Assembly (NCBI GenBank): GCA_005882445.1
Contig: VBAN01000309.1
Location: 1-6,324 of the forward strand
DNA: 6,324 bases
Direction: 5' to 3'
Source: Candidatus Segetimicrobium genomatis
GTDB lineage: Bacteria; Sysuimicrobiota; Sysuimicrobiia; Sysuimicrobiales; Segetimicrobiaceae
The notes below the pieces were generated by a model. It made no database searches and was not told the origin of the DNA. It saw only the letters and a list, made by a program, of their open reading frames with translations. Position 1 is the first letter of the stretch, and the number at the start of each line of letters is the position of its first letter. A program made the position numbers and the translations under genes. This document shows, one piece after another, positions 1 through 6,271 of this stretch.

Positions 1-1311
1 GGGCTCGTCGAAGATGATGACTTTCGGCTGGGTCGCGAGGTTCTTGGCGAGCACGACTTTTTGCTGCGTGCCGCCGCTCAAGTCGCGCGTCAGCTGATAC
101 TCGCTGCGGGCATGGATGCTGAAGCGCCGGATGTAGGATTTGGCGATCGCCCCGAGGCGGCGATGGACGAGGATCTGGTTGAACCGCGTGACCGCCCCGG
201 ACACCCTCACACAGTTCGCGACCGCCAGCGCGACATTTTCCACAATAGAGAGCAGCAGGACGAGCCCCTGGGATTTTCGGTCCTCCGGGACGAGCGAGAT
301 GCCGGCCTTGAGGGCATCGCGCGGCGAGCGGATCGACGTTTCGACGCCGTCCACGTAAATCGCGCCGGCGTCCTTGGCATCCGCGCCATAGATGGCCCGG
401 GCCACCTCGGACTTGCCGGCGCCGACGAGCCCGGTCACCCCGACAATCTCAGCGCCCCTCGCCGTGAGAGTCACGCCGCGGTTCACCCCTGCGCGCGAGA
501 GTCCTCGGACCTCTAGCACCACAGGCCGGCGCTCGCCCTGTTGGCGCTCTGGGTACATCTCGCGGAGCGACCTGGCCAGCATGAGCTCAATCACCCGCTC
601 GACCTTCGCCTCGGCCGCCGGCAGGGTTCGAACGACCCGCCCGTCACGCAGCACGGTGATCCGGTTGGCCAGCGTCACGACCTCGTCCAGCCGATGGGAC
701 ACGTAGAGGATCCCCACGCCTCGATCGCGCAGGGCATTCAATCTGACGAACAGCTCGTCCCGCTCCCCGGGCGTGAGGGCGGCCGTCGGCTCGTCCAAGA
801 CGAGAATCCGGTTGTCCCGCGACAGGCCCCGGGCAATCAGGACGAGCTGGGCCGCGGAGACCCCCAGCGATCCCGCCCTCAGATGCGGATCGATGTCCGC
901 ATGGACCCGTCCCAGCGCGGCGCGGGCCTGCGCATAGAGCTGGGTCCGATCGATGACGCCCAGGCGGCTGCGCCACCCGCGGCCGAGGGTCGGCGGCTCG
1001 CCCAGCAGGATATTGCTGGCCACATCGAGCTCAGGCACGAGCACGATCTCCTGGTGGATCGCCGCGATGCCCAATCGTTCGGCATCGCGGCGGGTGGAAA
1101 TCCGGACGGCTCTCCCGTCCACCAGGAGGGTGCCCGCGTCGGGTTGGTACACCCCCGTCACAATCTTGACCAGCGTGCTCTTCCCGGCTCCGTTCTCTCC
1201 GACCAGCGCGTGGATCTCACCGGCCGCAAGGGTGAAATCGACATCCACGAGCGCCTGCACGCCCGGAAAGGCCTTGGAAATCCCGCGCGCCTCGAGGAGC
1301 GGTGAGCTCAA
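1..1311 (-). CDS. CUT2-type sugar ABC importer ATP-binding protein (RbsA/MglA-like), C-terminus beyond window
   Basis: This is the energising subunit of a ribose/xylose/galactose-type importer. It carries two nucleotide-binding domains in one chain and would sit on the cytoplasmic face of a permease dimer. The frame is open for 437 codons from the TTG at 1311 to the window edge. Domain 1 has Walker A GENGAGKST (38-46), Q-loop Q87, Walker B ILVLDEP (169-175) and switch H206. Domain 2 has Walker A GLVGAGKSE (294-302), the family motif PEDRK (342-346) and signature LSGGTQQK (411-418), and it is cut at FDEP (434-437). Full-length relatives have about 500 residues, so roughly 65 are missing. The TTG start overlaps the binding-protein stop by 4 nt (TTGA) and has a GGGGG tract 6 nt upstream; a GTG at 1314 is the alternative. 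The domain 1 signature is degenerate (LGVSAAQ, 149-155), as is common in this family. Family assignment is firm; the transported sugar is not known. Confidence 0.93.
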   Translation of the reverse strand, partial: MSSPLLEARGISKAFPGVQALVDVDFTLAAGEIHALVGENGAGKSTLVKIVTGVYQPDAGTLLVDGRAVRISTRRDAERLGIAAIHQEIVLVPELDVASNILLGEPPTLGRGWRSRLGVIDRTQLYAQARAALGRVHADIDPHLRAGSLGVSAAQLVLIARGLSRDNRILVLDEPTAALTPGERDELFVRLNALRDRGVGILYVSHRLDEVVTLANRITVLRDGRVVRTLPAAEAKVERVIELMLARSLREMYPERQQGERRPVVLEVRGLSRAGVNRGVTLTARGAEIVGVTGLVGAGKSEVARAIYGADAKDAGAIYVDGVETSIRSPRDALKAGISLVPEDRKSQGLVLLLSIVENVALAVANCVRVSGAVTRFNQILVHRRLGAIAKSYIRRFSIHARSEYQLTRDLSGGTQQKVVLAKNLATQPKVIIFDEP

Positions 1312-2354
1312 CACCTGCCCCCGGCTGCGGTGTGAATCCTGTCTTTCAGGCTCGAATCCGCCTGCCTGCTCCCTGATTCGACGGCCTTGAGTTCCGCGGT
1401 GGACAACGCCAGGATGGGCGGCTCGATGCGCTTGGGCACCGACCCTCCCGTCCCGACGACCATCGCGCTGGCGATAAACGACGACCCGATCTGCGGAATC
1501 GGCAGGATCCCCTCCGCCTGGAAGTCGCCCTTGAGGGCGGCCTGGATCCCGATACACGTTCCGTTGTAGCCGATGAGGATGACTTTCCCGGTCTTGTTCG
1601 CCGCCTTGAGCGCCTGCAGGGCGCCGAACGCCATTTCATCGTTGTGGGCAAAGATGGCCGCCAGGTCCGGGTTGGCCGTGATCATGTCGGTCGCCACCCG
1701 AAGGCCCTGGTCGCGCTGCCAGTTTCCGGTGCCCTCGGCGACCACCTTGATCTTTTCATTCTTTTTGATGCCTTCCTTGAAGCCTTGGGACCGATAGATC
1801 GCGGAATAGTTGCCCGGTGATCCCTCGATGATCGCCACGTTGCCGCCATTGGGGATCGCGGCGGAGAGCCACCCCCCCAGCAGCCGGCCGCCCTGCACTT
1901 CGTTCGCGGAGCTAAAGCTCACGGCGAGGCCCTTGTCCACGGCCCCCGGCGCGTCATCGATGAGTAAGAAGACCTTGACGCCCTTGCTGTGCGCCTTCGC
2001 GATCAGGGGCATGATCGCTTTCCCGTCCCAGGGATGGAGGCCCAGCACGTCGATCCCTTGACCGAGCATCGTCTCAGCCTTGGCCACCTGCTCCGATACG
2101 TTTGCCGAGTCCTGGACAAAGAACTTGGCGTTGGGATACTTCTTCAACTCGCCCTGCATCGCGTCGACCATCTGTTTCACCGCAGGGTTCGAAAAGTTGC
2201 CGGTGACCGCGCCGATCCGGACCGTTTTGGCCTGGCCGCGCGCCGTCTGCCATGGCCGGCCGGACAGCGCGGCGGTGGCGCCGGCTCCCACCAAGAACAA
2301 CACGCGCCTCCGGGCGATCGGAAGTGACGAAACGCCGCGAACCTCGTGACCCAT
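1308..2354 (-). CDS. Periplasmic/extracytoplasmic sugar-binding protein, Peripla_BP_4 (RbsB-like), CUT2 family
   Basis: This is the exported receptor that captures the substrate and hands it to the ABC permease. It has 348 residues. The N-terminus has a twin-arginine-like run (ARRRVLFL, 14-21), a hydrophobic core and a likely cleavage after GQA (40-42), so Tat export is possible. No lipobox cysteine follows. The mature part has the two-lobed periplasmic-binding fold of RbsB. Compared with E. coli RbsB from memory, D133/D134, R188 in the YRSQGF motif and N238 in HNDEMA match ligand-contacting positions, but the Asp of the GFDGT motif is N264 (GYNGT) here. This suggests a ligand different from ribose. 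The ATG start at 2354 is well supported: GGGGGAGGGG sits 6 nt upstream, an in-frame TGA lies at 2388-2390, and no other start codon falls between. The gene leads an operon with the ATPase, whose start overlaps its stop. The exact ligand cannot be read from sequence. Confidence 0.93.
   Translation of the reverse strand: MGHEVRGVSSLPIARRRVLFLVGAGATAALSGRPWQTARGQAKTVRIGAVTGNFSNPAVKQMVDAMQGELKKYPNAKFFVQDSANVSEQVAKAETMLGQGIDVLGLHPWDGKAIMPLIAKAHSKGVKVFLLIDDAPGAVDKGLAVSFSSANEVQGGRLLGGWLSAAIPNGGNVAIIEGSPGNYSAIYRSQGFKEGIKKNEKIKVVAEGTGNWQRDQGLRVATDMITANPDLAAIFAHNDEMAFGALQALKAANKTGKVILIGYNGTCIGIQAALKGDFQAEGILPIPQIGSSFIASAMVVGTGGSVPKRIEPPILALSTAELKAVESGSRQADSSLKDRIHTAAGGRC
1318..1322 (-). promoter_or_regulatory. 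Shine-Dalgarno tract favouring the TTG start of the sugar ABC ATPase
   Basis: A GGGGG run lies 6 nt before TTG 1311 and only 3 nt before GTG 1314. Spacing therefore favours the TTG, which also gives the classic 4-nt stop/start overlap with the upstream gene and suggests translational coupling. The tract lies inside the last codons of the binding-protein gene. Confidence 0.5.
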
Positions 2355-2360
2355 TGCGAT

Positions 2361-2370
2361 CCCCTCCCCC
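2361..2370 (-). promoter_or_regulatory. Strong Shine-Dalgarno sequence of the sugar-binding protein gene
   Basis: GGGGGAGGGG is placed 6 nt before the ATG at 2354. It fixes the start and suggests high translation, as expected for an abundant binding protein. Confidence 0.75.
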
Positions 2371-2400
2371 GTGTCGTCGAGGCCCGTTCAGACCTCGCGT

Positions 2401-2413
2401 TGACCACCGGTCA
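2401..2413. promoter_or_regulatory. Short palindrome TGACC-N3-GGTCA, candidate operator
   Basis: Perfect 5-bp arms are separated by 3 nt, located 47-59 nt before the ATG of the binding-protein gene. The position and size would suit a dimeric repressor controlling the sugar operon. No regulator gene is in the window, and a palindrome this short can arise by chance, so support is weak. Confidence 0.25.
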
Positions 2414-2469
2414 TTTGCCGTTTCCCGAGCAAGTCCTCCCTAGTTCGACGTGCAGGAACGCGTGTCCAT

Positions 2470-2479
2470 CCCTCCTTTC
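2470..2479 (-). promoter_or_regulatory. Orphan SD tract GAAAGGAGGG, candidate 5' mRNA stabiliser (STAB-SD-like)
   Basis: A perfect anti-16S match, GAAAGGAGG, occurs 115 nt before the binding-protein ATG. It has no gene at proper spacing: an ATG follows with no gap (2467-2469) and opens only a 9-codon frame. The sequence equals the core of the STAB-SD element of Bacillus cry3A leaders, which lies far upstream of its gene and protects the mRNA 5' end. That role here is an inference. It could instead serve a 13-codon leader peptide (2440-2481), or be chance in a purine-rich gap. Confidence 0.35.
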
Positions 2480-2497
2480 ATCGCGTCGTGGCCGGGA

Positions 2498-3586
2498 TTA
2501 CGGGCGGATCCCCACCTTGAAGACCGGCTCCCGTCGGTTCCGGAACAGCTCGTAGGCCGCGCCGATCTCACCGAGCGCGAACCGGTGGGTGATGAGCGGC
2601 GACAGGTCAAACTTCCCGTGCTCGATCATGTGCAGGAGCCGGCGGCCGCGGTCCTTCCCCCCCGGCGACGTCGAGGAGATGATCCGCTTCTCGCCGATCC
2701 CGCCCATGAACGCGCCGGCGTCGAGCGGCAGCGTCAGGCTTCCGTGCATGCCGTAGTTCCCGACGCTCGAGAGCACGCCGGCCGGACGCACGAGGCGCAG
2801 CGCCGTGAGGAACGTCTCCGGCGTCCCGACCGCCTCGATCGCCACATCGGCCATCCGTCCGCCGGTGAGCCGCCGCACGATCTCCACCACGTCGACCTGC
2901 GCCGCGTCGAGCGCGACGTCCGCGCCCAGGCGCATCGACATCTCCAGCCGCCATGGGAGGACGTCGATCGTGATCACGTAGCCGGCGCCCCGCAGCCGCG
3001 CCGCCACCGTCGCCGCGAGCCCGACCGGTCCCTGGCCGACGACGGCCACGGTGTCGCCCATCCGAAGCTCCGATGATTCCACGGCCGCGAATCCCGTCGA
3101 CCCGCCGCAGGCCATGACGACCGCCTGCTCGTCCGTGACCTCGTCGGGGATCGGCGTGAGGTTCGCCTGCGCATACGGCACCGCCACGTATTCGGCGTGC
3201 GCCCCGTCCCGCAGCGTGGCGAAGTGAAAAGCGGCGATCGTCCCATCCGTGTGACAGCCTCGGCCGTTCGCGTTGCCGAGGCACTCGTAGCACTGGCCGC
3301 AGGGCGTGTCGCCCGGGACATACACGCGCTGGCCGGGCGCGTACCCGTGGACGCCGTCGGCCACCGCGACGATCTCCCCCACCAGTTCATGGCCGAGGAC
3401 CGTCCCCGGACGGCCGGGAATCCACCCGTCGATGATCTTGAGGTCGGTCGCGCAGATCGAAGCGAGCCGCATTCGGACGATCGCCTCGCCGGACGCGATC
3501 ACCGGCAGCGGGATCTCCCGAAGCTCCGCCCGGCCGTCGCCGGCGAAGACGTACCCCTTCATCGTGCCTACCGTTGTCGCGCCCAT
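2498..3586 (-). CDS. Zinc-dependent medium-chain alcohol/polyol dehydrogenase (MDR superfamily)
   Basis: This is a cytoplasmic NAD(P)-dependent oxidoreductase, 362 residues, the normal length for the sorbitol/threonine/alcohol dehydrogenase branch. The GroES-like N-terminal domain carries catalytic-zinc ligands C45 (ICATD) and H66 in GHE (65-67), and C160 at the third-ligand position (VMACGGSTGF, where many relatives have Asp). A structural-zinc loop holds C96, C99, C102 and C111. The Rossmann domain has GQGPVG (184-189), and D208 at the end of the second strand favours NAD over NADP. The ATG at 3586 lies 4 nt after the livF stop, with GGGAG 9 nt upstream inside livF. The second Met (codon 9, 3562) is a possible alternative because homology begins there. 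Close linkage suggests it acts on a compound brought in by the importer. Hydroxy-substrate specificity (polyol, sugar, alcohol, threonine) cannot be decided. Confidence 0.93.
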   Translation of the reverse strand: MGATTVGTMKGYVFAGDGRAELREIPLPVIASGEAIVRMRLASICATDLKIIDGWIPGRPGTVLGHELVGEIVAVADGVHGYAPGQRVYVPGDTPCGQCYECLGNANGRGCHTDGTIAAFHFATLRDGAHAEYVAVPYAQANLTPIPDEVTDEQAVVMACGGSTGFAAVESSELRMGDTVAVVGQGPVGLAATVAARLRGAGYVITIDVLPWRLEMSMRLGADVALDAAQVDVVEIVRRLTGGRMADVAIEAVGTPETFLTALRLVRPAGVLSSVGNYGMHGSLTLPLDAGAFMGGIGEKRIISSTSPGGKDRGRRLLHMIEHGKFDLSPLITHRFALGEIGAAYELFRNRREPVFKVGIRP

Positions 3587-3590
3587 CGCG

Positions 3591-4295
3591 TCACACTCCC
3601 ACGCCGATGTATCGCTCCTGGACGTCGCGCCGCTGCTCGAGCTCGCGCGGGGAGCCGTCGAAGACCATCCGCCCCTTCGCCATCACGTACACGTGATCGG
3701 CGATGGCGAGCGCGATGGGCAGCTCGTGGACGACGATGAGGATCCCGAGCCCGCCCGCCCGCCGGAGGCCCTGAACGACCTCGAGCACGATGCCGACGAA
3801 GAGCGGTGCGAGGCCCTCGGTCGGCTCGTCCATGAGCAGGCAGTCCGGTTCGGTCCTGAGCGCCCGCGCGATCGCCAGCATCGACTGCTCTCCGCCCGAC
3901 AGGTGGACCGCCCGCTGGTGCAACCGCTCGCGCAATCGCGGAAAGATCTCAAACACCCGCTCCGGGGGCCAGGCCGCCCTGCCGGGACGGTTGGCGGCCA
4001 CGGCCAGATGCTCGCCGACGGTGAGCGATCCGAAGACCCGCCGGCCCTGCGGGACGAGCCCGATGCCCCGCAGCGCAATCTCGTGCGCCGGTAGGCGCGT
4101 CAGTTCCGCGCCGTTGAAGGTCACGCTGCCCCGGCGCGGAGGGGTGAGGCCGACGATCGACCGGATCGTCGTGGTCTTCCCGGCCCCATTGCGTCCCATC
4201 AAGACCGCGATCCGCCCGGGCGCCACATCGAGCGAGACGCCCTGGATGATGTAGCTGTCGCCGTAGTAGGTGTGGATCTCGCGGACCGAGAGCAT
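3591..4295 (-). CDS. livF: HAAT-family ABC importer ATP-binding protein LivF
   Basis: This is one of two ATPases that pair on the cytoplasmic side to power a branched-chain amino acid type importer. At 234 residues it has LivF length. It begins with the family-typical YYGDS start (10-14), then Walker A GRNGAGKTT (34-42), Q83 in VPQGRRVF, signature LSGGEQ (132-137), Walker B CLLMDEP (152-158) with the LivF hallmark PTEGLAP, and a C-terminal regulatory strand. The switch region reads VVHEL with H190, where most LivF proteins have EQN. The ATG at 4295 is preceded by GGGGGA with 8-nt spacing. The gene lies 15 nt after livG and 4 nt before the dehydrogenase, in one operon. HAAT transporters also carry amides, urea and aromatic compounds, so amino acids are not assured as the substrate. 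Confidence 0.94.
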   Translation of the reverse strand: MLSVREIHTYYGDSYIIQGVSLDVAPGRIAVLMGRNGAGKTTTIRSIVGLTPPRRGSVTFNGAELTRLPAHEIALRGIGLVPQGRRVFGSLTVGEHLAVAANRPGRAAWPPERVFEIFPRLRERLHQRAVHLSGGEQSMLAIARALRTEPDCLLMDEPTEGLAPLFVGIVLEVVQGLRRAGGLGILIVVHELPIALAIADHVYVMAKGRMVFDGSPRELEQRRDVQERYIGVGV

Positions 4296-4310
4296 ACGCG
4301 CCGTCCCCCG

Positions 4311-5156
4311 TCAGTGACCTCTGTTCCACTCCTCGCGTCGATCGGCCTGGCCTTTGGTCCACTCGTCGCGTCGATCGGCGTTCAGGACTCCGCCGCCCGT
4401 CTGGCGGGCGACCTGCGCGGCCGCATGAGCGCCGAAGTAAAGATCCTGCACCTGACGGTCCGTGCGGACGGCGCTCGGCGGGCCGTCCATGATGATGCTC
4501 CCCTGGTGGAGGACGAGCACGCGCTCGACCAGCTCGAAGATCACCTCGAGATGATGCTCGACGACCAGCACCGTCAGGTGGCGGGGCAGCGACGCCAGCA
4601 GCCGACGCATCGCGGCCATCTCCGCCACAGACAGTCCCGCCGTCGGCTCGTCGAGCAGCAGGAGCGCGGGGTCCACGGCGATCGCGAGCGTGATCTCGAG
4701 CTGACGCTGGTGCCCGTAGGACAGGTGGCGGACTTCGACGTTCGCGAGCGGCCACAGGCCGAAGGTCTCGAGCAGCTCCCGCGATCGAGTCCGGAGGTCG
4801 CCGTGCGTTCGGAGCGGGCGCCACAGCCGCAGGCGGTAGCGCCGGTAGGTCGAGCCCAGGAGCGCGACTTCCACGTTTTCCCGGACGGTGAGGCGAGGAT
4901 ACAGCAGCGTGACCTGAAAGGTGCGGGAGAGGCCGAGCGCCGCGCGGCCGCTCGGAGACGTGCGGGTCACCTCGCGGCCAAACAAGACCACCCGCCCGCG
5001 GGTCGGCGGCTCGAGCCCGCTGATCACGTGGAAGAGGGTCGTCTTTCCGGCGCCATTCAGGCCGATGATCCCTACGCGCTGGCCGGCGCCGACGGAGAGG
5101 TCGATATCGGTCAGGACACGCAGATCACCGAAGGCCTTGCTGACGCCCCCCAGCAT
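4311..5156 (-). CDS. livG: HAAT-family ABC importer ATP-binding protein LivG
   Basis: This is the partner ATPase of LivF. Motifs are Walker A GLNGAGKTT (32-40), Q81 in SRTFQ, signature LSYGHQR (145-151), Walker B LLLLDEP (165-171) and H201 in VVEHH. The protein has 281 residues; LivG usually ends near residue 250, just after a VREVYLG-like motif, here VQDLYFG (236-242). The remaining 39 residues are an extra tail ending in two near-identical 11-residue units (ADRRDEWTKGQ, ADRREEWNRGH). The ATG at 5156 is the only ATG, GTG or TTG in this frame after an upstream in-frame stop near 5309. It lacks a good SD and lies inside the 3' end of livM (32-nt overlap), so its translation is probably coupled to livM. 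The N-terminus is a few residues shorter than usual but still reaches the first strand. Confidence 0.93.
   Translation of the reverse strand: MLGGVSKAFGDLRVLTDIDLSVGAGQRVGIIGLNGAGKTTLFHVISGLEPPTRGRVVLFGREVTRTSPSGRAALGLSRTFQVTLLYPRLTVRENVEVALLGSTYRRYRLRLWRPLRTHGDLRTRSRELLETFGLWPLANVEVRHLSYGHQRQLEITLAIAVDPALLLLDEPTAGLSVAEMAAMRRLLASLPRHLTVLVVEHHLEVIFELVERVLVLHQGSIIMDGPPSAVRTDRQVQDLYFGAHAAAQVARQTGGGVLNADRRDEWTKGQADRREEWNRGH
4325..4379 (-). repeat. In-frame 33-nt tandem repeat at the 3' end of livG
   Basis: Two 22-nt blocks, 4325-4346 and 4358-4379, match at 21 of 22 positions and are offset by 33 nt, exactly 11 codons. They encode two copies of an ADRR(D/E)EW unit with a basic/polar linker. This looks like a recent in-frame duplication that lengthened the C-terminus of LivG. 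Confidence 0.8.
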
Positions 5157-6261
5157 GAGGGCGGGGTGAGACCGTCCATTGTGGACCGGGTCCCCGTCGG
5201 TCCCGAGCGCCGCGGGCGCCGCCCGCGGCGGGGCCGCCCTCGCCGGCCGGTTCCTGCTCCACGGCCCGCTTCGGCGCGCCGGCCCGAGACAGCAGGCCGG
5301 CGGCTCCGGTCACGATCCCGTTCGGGAGGTAGACCGTCGCGAGCACGTAGATGACGCCGAGGATGATCGGCCAGTAGTCCACCCACAGGGTGCTGAGCTC
5401 GTACTTCAGCGCGGTCATGACCACGGCGCCGACGACCGGCCCGGCCATCGTGCCCGCGCCGCCGAGGATCACCATCAGCATCGCCGTGAATGACTGGTCG
5501 ATCGAGAGGTCGCTGGGGCTCGCGATGCCGTTGTAGGCGGCGTTGAGGATGCCGGCGACCGCGGCGGCGACCCCCGCCAGGATGAAGGCGACGTACTTGT
5601 GGATGTAGGTCCGGTAGCCGAGCGTCTGACAGCGCACCTCCCGCTCGCGAATGCCCCTGAGGGTGAGTCCGAACGGTGAGGCGATGACCAGGGAGACGAG
5701 CGCGGCGACCGCCGCGAAGATCCCCAGCGTAAAGTAGTAGAAATTTGCATCGGAGTAGAACCACGGCGAGGGGCGGCCGCCGCCGAGTTCGAGCCCGTTC
5801 GCCCCGCCGGTGAAGGTGCCCCAGCGGTAGTCCGCTCCCCAGAGCACCTGGCCCATCGCCAGGGTGACGAGGAGAAAGTACAGGCCGCGCAGCCGGACGG
5901 CAATCAACCCCAGCACCGCGGCGCCGGCGGTGCCGAGGACGACCGCGGCCAGCGCGGCGGACCACCAGCCCACGCCGTCCTTGACCAGCAGGATGGCGAG
6001 CCCATAGGATCCCAGGCCGAAAAACGCGGCCTGGCCGAGCGAGTCCAGTCCCGTATAGCCCATCAGCAGATTGAGGCCCATGGCCATGATGGCGTAGATC
6101 AGCGCCAGGGTGGCGATCGTGAGCCAGTAACTCGGAAGCGTTGCGGGGACGATCGCCGCCAGCACCGCCAATCCGGCGAGCGCGGCGGCGCGGATCCGGG
6201 TCGGCGCGCGGGGGTCGAGGGCGGCGGCGCGTGGCCGGGAACCAGCGGAGTCCGCCCGCAT
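5125..6261 (-). CDS. livM: HAAT-family ABC importer permease LivM
   Basis: This is an integral membrane subunit that forms the translocation path with LivH. At 378 residues it has the expected series of hydrophobic segments, the LivM-typical GLNLLMGYTGLDSLGQAAFF (62-81), an EAA-like cytoplasmic loop for ATPase contact (RGIRERE...LGY, about 202-216), and the terminal MVILGGAGTMAGPVVGA segment. Residues from about 329 on form a 50-residue hydrophilic Gly/Ala/Arg/Pro tail not usual in the family. It is encoded by very GC-rich DNA with a hairpin and overlaps livG by 32 nt. I chose ATG 6261, which has GGGA 5 nt upstream and lies 10 nt after the livH stop. A TTG at 6282 would add 7 residues and overlap livH. 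The family call is firm; the start and tail are less so. Confidence 0.9.
   Translation of the reverse strand: MRADSAGSRPRAAALDPRAPTRIRAAALAGLAVLAAIVPATLPSYWLTIATLALIYAIMAMGLNLLMGYTGLDSLGQAAFFGLGSYGLAILLVKDGVGWWSAALAAVVLGTAGAAVLGLIAVRLRGLYFLLVTLAMGQVLWGADYRWGTFTGGANGLELGGGRPSPWFYSDANFYYFTLGIFAAVAALVSLVIASPFGLTLRGIREREVRCQTLGYRTYIHKYVAFILAGVAAAVAGILNAAYNGIASPSDLSIDQSFTAMLMVILGGAGTMAGPVVGAVVMTALKYELSTLWVDYWPIILGVIYVLATVYLPNGIVTGAAGLLSRAGAPKRAVEQEPAGEGGPAAGGARGARDRRGPGPQWTVSPRPHAGGRQQGLR
5208..5230 (-). repeat. Perfect 10-bp all-GC inverted repeat inside the livM tail
   Basis: Arms 5208-5217 (CGCCGCGGGC) and 5221-5230 (GCCCGCGGCG) are exact reverse complements separated by 3 nt. The transcript would form a very stable hairpin 51 nt before the livG ATG. 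No U-run follows, so it is not a standard intrinsic terminator. It may slow ribosomes or tune livG expression, or simply reflect low-complexity GC-rich sequence. Confidence 0.7.
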
Positions 6262-6271
6262 CGCCGTCCCG

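Larger units (their letters stand above)
2355..2497 (-). promoter_or_regulatory. Intergenic leader of the sugar importer operon (143 nt)
   Basis: This is the only sizeable gap in the window, between the dehydrogenase stop and the binding-protein start. It most likely holds a promoter for the downstream operon, but I cannot point to a convincing -35/-10 pair. I also see no GC hairpin followed by a U-run after the dehydrogenase, so read-through from the liv operon is possible. The gap contains two SD-like tracts without a proper gene (2470-2479 and 2434-2440), a palindrome at 2401-2413, and a weak 5-bp inverted repeat with arms 2378-2382 and 2393-2397 just before the real SD. Confidence 0.45.

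Noticed and set aside
541..1305. 254-codon open frame on the plus strand
   Set aside because: It is antisense to the sugar ABC ATPase, whose frame shows both Walker and signature motifs. The plus-strand product resembles no family and is rich in Arg, Gln and His.
2440..2497. Intrinsic terminator after the dehydrogenase gene
   Set aside because: No GC-rich stem followed by a run of T on the transcript strand could be found in the gap.
3306..4094. 262-codon plus-strand frame
   Set aside because: It is antisense to the dehydrogenase and livF and has no recognisable motif.
3949..4824. 291-codon minus-strand frame across livG and livF
   Set aside because: It is out of frame with both ATPases and has an Arg/Pro/Ala-rich shadow composition.
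4272..5354. 360-codon open frame on the plus strand
   Set aside because: It lies exactly opposite livF, livG and livM, which carry full family motifs. Its composition (Arg, Gln, Asp, Gly-rich) is typical of antisense frames in GC-rich genes, and no domain is recognisable.
5111..5965. 284-codon minus-strand frame within livM
   Set aside because: It is an alternative frame of livM, Arg/Gly-rich with no membrane segments, and the livM frame carries the family motifs. Its ATG at 5181 was considered as a livG start but is in the wrong frame.
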